A program made the translations under genes and the position numbers. This document shows positions 58,295 to 64,000 of a stretch of 64,000 nt of DNA, in pieces. The notes beneath the pieces are model-generated. The model was not told the origin of the DNA. It did not search any database and saw only the letters and a list, made by a program, of their open reading frames with translations. Origin of the DNA: Psychrobacter fulvigenes (GTDB lineage: Bacteria > Pseudomonadota > Gammaproteobacteria > Pseudomonadales > Moraxellaceae); assembly GCF_904846155.1 (NCBI RefSeq), contig NZ_CAJGZP010000001.1, forward strand, positions 3,100,001 through 3,164,000, given 5' to 3'. Every line of letters begins with the position of its first letter. Position 1 is the stretch's first letter.

Positions 58295-58915
58295 TTAGGC
58301 AGTTAGCTGTGTTTTTAACTGTTGTAACTTGCCGCGCATTGAATCATCAATGACCTTGTCACCGACTTTGATTGTAGCGCCTGCCAAAAGACTAGGATCA
58401 ACCGACTCATGAATCACCACACTAGCATTCAGTGAGGCTGCGAGACGTGTTTGAAGCATCTCACGCTGTGCGTCAGTCAATGGATAGGCCGTGGTCACAT
58501 AAGCGTCAAGCTGTTTTAAGCTTAGCGCTTTGTGACGACGATAATGCTCATAAACTTCAGGAAGCAGCGCCAGACGCTCTTGTTCTGATAGCTGATTAAC
58601 GAAGTTGCTAAGCGCTGCTGATACTTTTGGGTAGCTGGCGTCGGTATTCTGATGCCCTTTAGCGTCATTTAATAACCGCTTAAAAGCAGAATCACTAGCG
58701 CTTGCTACTTGTGTATCATAAAGATCGACCAAAGCGGCTGACTTATGCTCAGCAGAAACGGCTGGATTGTCTAGCAATGTGTGGAACGATTTGTCATTGA
58801 CAATCGCACTGGCAATAAATAAGAAGTTTTCCCATTCATTAACCACCCCGTGTTCATTGGCATAGTCAAACGCGGCTTTAGCGTAGGGTCGTGCTAAGGT
58901 TGATAAGTCAGCCAT
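58295..58915 (-). CDS. atpH: ATP synthase F1 delta subunit
   Basis: The peripheral-stalk delta subunit starts [16 protein letters not shown] and ends [29 protein letters not shown], both family signatures. At 206 residues it is longer than E. coli AtpH (177), because of an insert of about 28 residues near 75-105 ([27 protein letters not shown]). GAGGATATA precedes the ATG. Confidence 0.95.
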   Translation of the reverse strand: MADLSTLARPYAKAAFDYANEHGVVNEWENFLFIASAIVNDKSFHTLLDNPAVSAEHKSAALVDLYDTQVASASDSAFKRLLNDAKGHQNTDASYPKVSAALSNFVNQLSEQERLALLPEVYEHYRRHKALSLKQLDAYVTTAYPLTDAQREMLQTRLAASLNASVVIHESVDPSLLAGATIKVGDKVIDDSMRGKLQQLKTQLTA

Positions 58916-58928
58916 TATATCCTCACAG

Positions 58929-59399
58929 TTACAGCTTAGCCGCCAGTTGGTCTAACATGCTGGCATGTTTTTGCACATCGACTTTATCTTGCAAAATCTT
59001 TTCAGCACCAAGCACAGACAGTTCAGCGACCTGAGCACGTAATGATTCGCGTGCTTGATTGATTTCTTGGTCGATAGACGCTTGTGCTTGTTGACGAATG
59101 CGCTCGCCTTCTATTTGTGCTTGCGATTTAGCGTCTTCAACCAATTGGTTGGCACTCTTGTTCGCTTGCTCAATTAGTGCAGCAGCTTTCGCCTTAGCAG
59201 CATTAAGCTCCTGCTCTGCATCTTGCTCAGCGGTAGCCAAGTCTGCTTTTGCTTTTTCAGCGGCATTTAAGCCGTCAGCAATCTTACGCTGACGTTCATT
59301 GATGGCGCCAATAAGTGGTGGCCACACGAATTTCATGCAAAAAACCACAAATATTGCAAAAGCAATGGCTTGACCGATGATGGTAAAATTGATATTCAC
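58929..59399 (-). CDS. atpF: ATP synthase Fo b subunit
   Basis: The 156-residue subunit has one membrane helix (about 5-26, [23 protein letters not shown]), then a long Ala/Glu/Lys-rich coiled coil that forms the peripheral stalk. Length and IGQAIAF signature are those of E. coli AtpF. It is 13 bases from atpH. Confidence 0.97.
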   Translation of the reverse strand: MNINFTIIGQAIAFAIFVVFCMKFVWPPLIGAINERQRKIADGLNAAEKAKADLATAEQDAEQELNAAKAKAAALIEQANKSANQLVEDAKSQAQIEGERIRQQAQASIDQEINQARESLRAQVAELSVLGAEKILQDKVDVQKHASMLDQLAAKL

Positions 59400-59493
59400 G
59401 TGATCACCTCTTTGTTAATGAAAAATCAGTTTCATTGATCATGTTTGGCTCTCAGAAATATGACAACCAAACACTTACAACTGAGCTTTCTGA

Positions 59494-59763
<270 letters not shown>

Positions 59764-59782
59764 TTATTGATGAAGTGTCTAA

Positions 59783-60670
<888 letters not shown>

Positions 60671-60903
60671 TTATTAATCAAATATTTAATCAATTACCAA
60701 AAATATGGTTGTCATCTGATGAGTGAATTAGCGATATCAATGACACAAGGTCAATCAAACTTTTAAAAAACGCAGCAAGCGCATTACTAGCTTGACCTAT
60801 TGTGTGCGAATTATGATGCTAAGGCACTCATGTAAGCAACAACATCCAGCCCATTGTTTTTTTGCGGTACTAGCTTCACTCATTTTAATAAATTCTAGCT
60901 ATC

Positions 60904-60938
60904 AAAAAAGGGCTTATGAGTATTCATTACTAGCCCTT
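60904..60938 (-). terminator. Terminator between atpI and atpB
   Basis: On the minus strand AAGGGCT and AGCCCTT pair around a 17-base loop and end in TTTTTT. It would stop transcripts from atpI before they reach atpB. Confidence 0.65.
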
Positions 60939-61260
60939 GGTACCTGCATATAACGTGATATCTGAGTATTTGCTTATGATTTTGTCAAATCGGCGCTCAA
61001 TACAGCGGCTATAAGCGAAATTATTAGCTGAGTATCTTAAAGCAGCGTTGCATTTATGTAAAGTCTATTGTGTGTTTTTTATTAGCTTTATGAGTAAGTT
61101 AGTCACGTTCATCGTTTGTCAGTATGGTTTTACACCAGTAATTTAATTGTAAAAAATTGTTTCTCTAACAATCAACTTATATCCGTTTTCTGTCTATCAT
61201 ACTAACAGCGTGACTTTTAATGAGCTCATTTTAGCTATGGATAACATTTTTAATATACTT

Positions 61261-61292
61261 AGCACCTTCGTATAACGGTGCTTTTATTATTT
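61261..61292 (+). terminator. Plus-strand terminator-like hairpin without a gene upstream
   Basis: AGCACC / GGTGCT (6-bp stem, 10-base loop) is followed by TTTTATTATTTT on the plus strand. No plus-strand gene precedes it for 20 kb of minus-strand genes, so it may end a small RNA or be chance. Confidence 0.35.
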
Positions 61293-61315
61293 TGAATGAA
61301 CTAAGGAGGTTTTAA

Positions 61316-61450
61316 ATGGGGATTAACAATCAAACAGTAATGTTGTGGCTAACGTACGTACATCAACATCCAACTGTGGCTAATCTGCATTACTATAAAA
61401 CCGATGAACAGCGCAGGCGCAGACAGAGGTCGTATGGTAATAAAAATTAG
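61316..61450 (+). CDS. Small frame with perfect ribosome binding site, antisense to atpI
   Basis: A 44-codon frame (MGINNQTVMLWLTYVH start, basic RRRRQRS near the end) is preceded by AAGGAGG seven bases before its ATG. It overlaps the 3' end of atpI on the opposite strand from 61349 on. The coding evidence is only the ribosome binding site and the frame; the overlapped part may be the mirror of atpI codons. Confidence 0.25.
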   Translation: MGINNQTVMLWLTYVHQHPTVANLHYYKTDEQRRRRQRSYGNKN

Positions 61451-61747
61451 TGCAAAGCCAAACACCGTCAGTAGCCATTTGACCATCTGACCACGATATA
61501 GCTGGCTGACAATATGTCGGCGCGCGCGATAGCCAGTATACCAAAAGACAAATGCTGCAAATATTGCTTGAGAAGTAAAGCTTAACAAAGCACCAAGAGC
61601 GGTGCTTTTTGCTACAATCAGCTCACTATGCAGCCAAACAATATCTAGCATCGAAACGCTAACAATCAGGATAAACAGTATCCACGCTTGGCGTTTGATG
61701 TAGAGGCCTATTTTATCTTTTTGCGTGCGTTTGGCAGGCTTGGTCAT
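61349..61747 (-). CDS. atpI: ATP synthase subunit I-like protein
   Basis: The 132-residue protein has a basic N-terminus and four hydrophobic segments in two pairs (about 14-35 and 40-65, then 85-105 and 108-128), as in AtpI. The loop GYRARRHIVSQLYRGQMVKWLLTVFGF matches the AtpI pattern, with the basic cluster between helices. AtpI assists c-ring assembly or magnesium supply. The gene lies upstream of atpB as expected but is separated by 690 bases and a terminator. Confidence 0.75.
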   Translation of the reverse strand: MTKPAKRTQKDKIGLYIKRQAWILFILIVSVSMLDIVWLHSELIVAKSTALGALLSFTSQAIFAAFVFWYTGYRARRHIVSQLYRGQMVKWLLTVFGFALIFITIRPLSAPALFIGFIVMQISHSWMLMYVR

Positions 61748-62016
61748 CAGCTATCCTATGATATAGCGGTGGAATAAAAGCAGTGCATCACAAGCCTGCT
61801 TATCCGTGAACGGCTCACTATACAAGTCTAACCTTTTAACCAAAATAAAACGCCACTTATTATAAGGAGCAAGTCATCATTAAGCAAGCAAAATGTGACC
61901 TTTGTTTGTTATTTTGAGCGCTTCTTGCTTCCTATACAATGAAGACAAGATAGTAAATGCTGCAAACCTCACTGTTTCGATAAAAAACTAGGGAAAGTTG
62001 CAGCGTCTATTACAGT

Positions 62017-62958
62017 TCAAGATATACAACTGCGTATCTGCTGTGCCATATTATACCATCCGTCAACGAAGGTTTTACTACCACTCATATCTTCAGCTTG
62101 CACTGTGGTGTTGACAGGTTGCAGTTTGGCAAGTAACCCCTTCGCAGGATCACTTTGAGCCACCAAACACATTTGTTTAGCAGGGCGTTGCTCGTTTAAC
62201 CAGCGCAGCTGACTGGCTTTGGGAGAAAGATGGTGATCAGCACTTAAGCTTCCAATCATCTGCAGCCCTAAACTTGCTTCAATATATTGATAAGCGTCAT
62301 GATAGGCCCAGTAAGGGTATGTTTTTTGACTGCCTTGTTGCATGGTCTGTACCGTCCTATCCATGCGCTGAGCGAATTTTTTTGCATTGGCCTGATATAG
62401 GCTTTTATATTGTGGATTGGCATGACTATGAATAACCGCCAGTGCACGGGTAATGGCTTTGGCGTTTTCAGGGTCTAACCAAATATGTGGGTCTAGCGTA
62501 TTCGCAATAGGCTTGCCTTTGACATCACGCAACGGATGGCGATTGAAAGCATTAAATGCAAATAAGGAGATGGCATTGGGCGCATTATTCAAACTCGATG
62601 CGAGGTTATTCTCTAGCGACTCACCAAACCATACGACAAAGGTGCTTTCTTGAATGGCTTTGATGTCACCAGGACTGATACTACCATGATGTCCCACCTC
62701 CCCTGCTTGTAACAATTGATTGGCAGAAGGTGCGCCTTCCGTCACTGCTTGACTCAATAAAAACAACGGATAATTACTCACACTGACAGTGGCTGCATGC
62801 GCACTCATCATTATTGAGCTAAACAGTATCAGGGTCGCGGCCATCCAACGTTTAGACCATCTAAATACCCTTGATACAGAACCAGACGATGTCTTATGAC
62901 TTTTTTTATTGTGTGTTTTGCTAAGTGCACTGATACAGCGACGATAATTTACATACAT
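62017..62958 (-). CDS. znuA: Zinc ABC transporter substrate-binding protein
   Basis: The 313-residue periplasmic protein has a long basic N-terminus (about 38 residues), then a signal helix ending SAHA. Zinc-site candidates are the His pair in GEVGHHGSISPGD, His in DPHIWLDPENA and His in WAYHDAYQY. Two Cys (MCLVAQ and IRSCIS) fit the ZnuA disulfide. The His-rich flexible loop of E. coli ZnuA is absent. Met39 at 62844 is another possible start. It is divergent from zur, with a Zur palindrome between. Confidence 0.88.
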   Translation of the reverse strand: MYVNYRRCISALSKTHNKKSHKTSSGSVSRVFRWSKRWMAATLILFSSIMMSAHAATVSVSNYPLFLLSQAVTEGAPSANQLLQAGEVGHHGSISPGDIKAIQESTFVVWFGESLENNLASSLNNAPNAISLFAFNAFNRHPLRDVKGKPIANTLDPHIWLDPENAKAITRALAVIHSHANPQYKSLYQANAKKFAQRMDRTVQTMQQGSQKTYPYWAYHDAYQYIEASLGLQMIGSLSADHHLSPKASQLRWLNEQRPAKQMCLVAQSDPAKGLLAKLQPVNTTVQAEDMSGSKTFVDGWYNMAQQIRSCIS

Positions 62959-63031
62959 GCGATAAGTGTCCTATCCGTTTTATTTTAGACCTGTTTTTTT
63001 AGAAAAGCCTAGCAAGTTATGAATAGTAGTA

Positions 63032-63046
63032 TGTTATACTATAACA
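63032..63046. promoter_or_regulatory. Zur box between znuA and zur
   Basis: TGTTATA C TATAACA is a perfect 15-bp palindrome matching the core of the gamma-proteobacterial Zur site as I recall it. It lies 36 bases upstream of the zur start and 73 bases from the znuA start, well placed to repress both. Confidence 0.8.
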
Positions 63047-63082
63047 ATTAAAAACGCACTATTAATTTTGGGAGTTGGTGTT

Positions 63083-63610
63083 GTGTCAATGATCTCATCT
63101 ACTTGTGAACACTTACATGATGTTCAGCACTTTACGCCGCAGGATGTGGCTAAGCGTTTAGAGGCAGCAAAAGAGCAGTCTCGATTGCGTGGGGTGCGCT
63201 TTACTCCGCTACGTCAGCAGATATATACACTGGTGCTGCAAGCCAATAAACCAGTGGGTGCGTATGACTTAATCACACAGCTTCAGCAAATACGCTTAGA
63301 ATCAACAGATGAGAGCGCAAACAAGCAAACGCAAAAAAACGTCGCACCACCAACGGTCTATCGCAGTTTGGAGTTTTTATTGAGCGAGGGCTTGATTCAT
63401 CAGCTCACTTCACTCAATGCCTATGTTCCCTGTTGCCATCCCCGCGCACAGCATACAGCTGCATTTTTGATCTGTCAGCACTGTCAACGTGTACAGGAAT
63501 GTAGTAGTTTGCCAGTACAGGAAATGATGAGCTTTGCAGAACAGGATATAGGATTTGTCGTCGATCACAGTGTCATTGAACTGAGTGGACGCTGCCAAAA
63601 CTGTCAGTAG
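63083..63610 (+). CDS. zur: Zinc uptake regulator Zur (Fur family)
   Basis: The 175-residue regulator has a winged helix with LRQQIYTLVLQANKPVGAYDL and PPTVYRSLEFLLSEGLIHQL, and metal-binding cysteines in VPCCHPRAQHTAAFLICQHCQRVQEC and in the C-terminal GRCQNCQ. The CxxC pairs form the structural zinc site. A polar insert (about 75-95, ESTDESANKQTQ) lies before the recognition helix. The start is GTG at 63083, eight bases after GGGAG; ATG at 63089 is possible. With zinc it represses znuA and znuCB. The znuC start follows 51 bases on. Confidence 0.9.
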   Translation: MSMISSTCEHLHDVQHFTPQDVAKRLEAAKEQSRLRGVRFTPLRQQIYTLVLQANKPVGAYDLITQLQQIRLESTDESANKQTQKNVAPPTVYRSLEFLLSEGLIHQLTSLNAYVPCCHPRAQHTAAFLICQHCQRVQECSSLPVQEMMSFAEQDIGFVVDHSVIELSGRCQNCQ

Positions 63611-63660
63611 CATTTATGACTTATCATTTTTATAACCTTTAACCTAGTGATTGTGAGCGC

Positions 63661-64000
63661 ATGAGCCTTTTATTATCAGCCCTAGAACAACCACCAGCAT
63701 TAAGCGTAAGCAGCAGTACACCTCTGCTCAGCTTAAATGACGTGAGTTATTATATTGGTAAGCAGCGCTTGGTCGCCAATATCAATATTGATATTGCCGT
63801 CAATGAGACTGTCAGTCTAATAGGACCAAATGGTGCAGGAAAATCGACACTGGTTAAACTCATTTTAGATTTAATCCAGCCCACGCAAGGTCATATCACT
63901 GCGCATCAGCCGCTACAGCTTGGCTATGTACCGCAGCGCTTCACTGTGCCGCCAATCTTGCCGTTAAGGGTCAAAGACCTATTAGAGCAAGCGGACAAAC
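63661..64000 (+). CDS. znuC: Zinc ABC transporter ATP-binding protein (partial)
   Basis: The first 113 codons of ZnuC are present; the gene runs off the right edge. Seen are LLSLNDVSYYIG, Walker A GPNGAGKST (about residue 62) and the Q-loop region LGYVPQRF. A 20-residue Ser/Pro-rich N-terminal extension precedes the ABC domain. It powers zinc import with ZnuB and ZnuA and follows zur directly. Confidence 0.9.
   Translation, partial: MSLLLSALEQPPALSVSSSTPLLSLNDVSYYIGKQRLVANINIDIAVNETVSLIGPNGAGKSTLVKLILDLIQPTQGHITAHQPLQLGYVPQRFTVPPILPLRVKDLLEQADK

Overview
The window reads as a stretch of a Moraxellaceae chromosome, most likely Psychrobacter. This is inferred from the moderate-to-low GC, a BfmR/BfmS pair that resembles the Acinetobacter proteins closely, gamma-proteobacterial gene orders (rpsP-rimM-trmD-rplS, atpBEFHAGDC, hisIE-tatABC, divergent znuA / zur-znuC), and Psychrobacter-like families such as the DUF3360-type permease. 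It is almost all core genome. I see no rRNA, tRNA, CRISPR array, prophage or intact insertion sequence.

Layout. 0.1-8 kb: CorC-like protein, DUF4105 and YcgN-like proteins, a dienelactone hydrolase, a YlqF/RbgA-type GTPase, a broken gene remnant, mutY, tesB. 8-16 kb: rapA, a D-2-hydroxyacid dehydrogenase, an RluA-type pseudouridine synthase, trxA, and rho behind a long leader. 16-21.1 kb is the most accessory-looking part: a glycine-zipper lipoprotein, a zinc metallopeptidase, an acidic lipoprotein, then a locus with two BLUF blue-light receptor genes (one broken by a single in-frame stop) and two paralogues of an unrecognised protein (one full length, one half length). 21.5-27 kb: ihfA, pheT, pheS, rplT, rpmI. 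27-36.5 kb: a hotdog-fold protein, hisIE, tatABC, an SF1 helicase, dusC, an OsmC/MAPEG pair, rppH, an NRDE protein. 36.5-45.7 kb: a DUF4139 protein, lgt-thyA-folA, uvrC, a permease, a DUF4442 protein. 45.9-48.4 kb: rplS, trmD, rimM, rpsP. 48.7-53.2 kb: an EnvZ-like kinase without ompR beside it, a 59-residue membrane protein, and bfmS and bfmR. 53.5-61.8 kb: the ATP synthase operon, with an atpI-like gene set apart upstream. 62-64 kb: znuA, zur and the start of znuC around a perfect Zur-type palindrome.

Functional links: ribosome and tRNA maturation (RbgA, RluA, RplT, RpmI, RplS, RimM, TrmD, DusC, PheST), folate/thymidylate synthesis, DNA repair (MutY, UvrC, helicase), protein export and lipoprotein maturation (Tat, Lgt), envelope two-component signalling, proton-driven ATP synthesis and zinc uptake.

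The items most worth a second look are the BLUF locus with its paired decayed paralogues (18.7-21.1 kb), a 101-bp element with inverted termini present twice in opposite orientations (25.9 and 44.5 kb), a three-way-junction-like inverted-repeat structure between atpA and atpG, a hairpin-rich gap separating bfmR from bfmS, and the small membrane protein beside bfmS. Gene starts were chosen from homologous N-termini remembered from known family members and from visible ribosome binding sites. No database search was possible.
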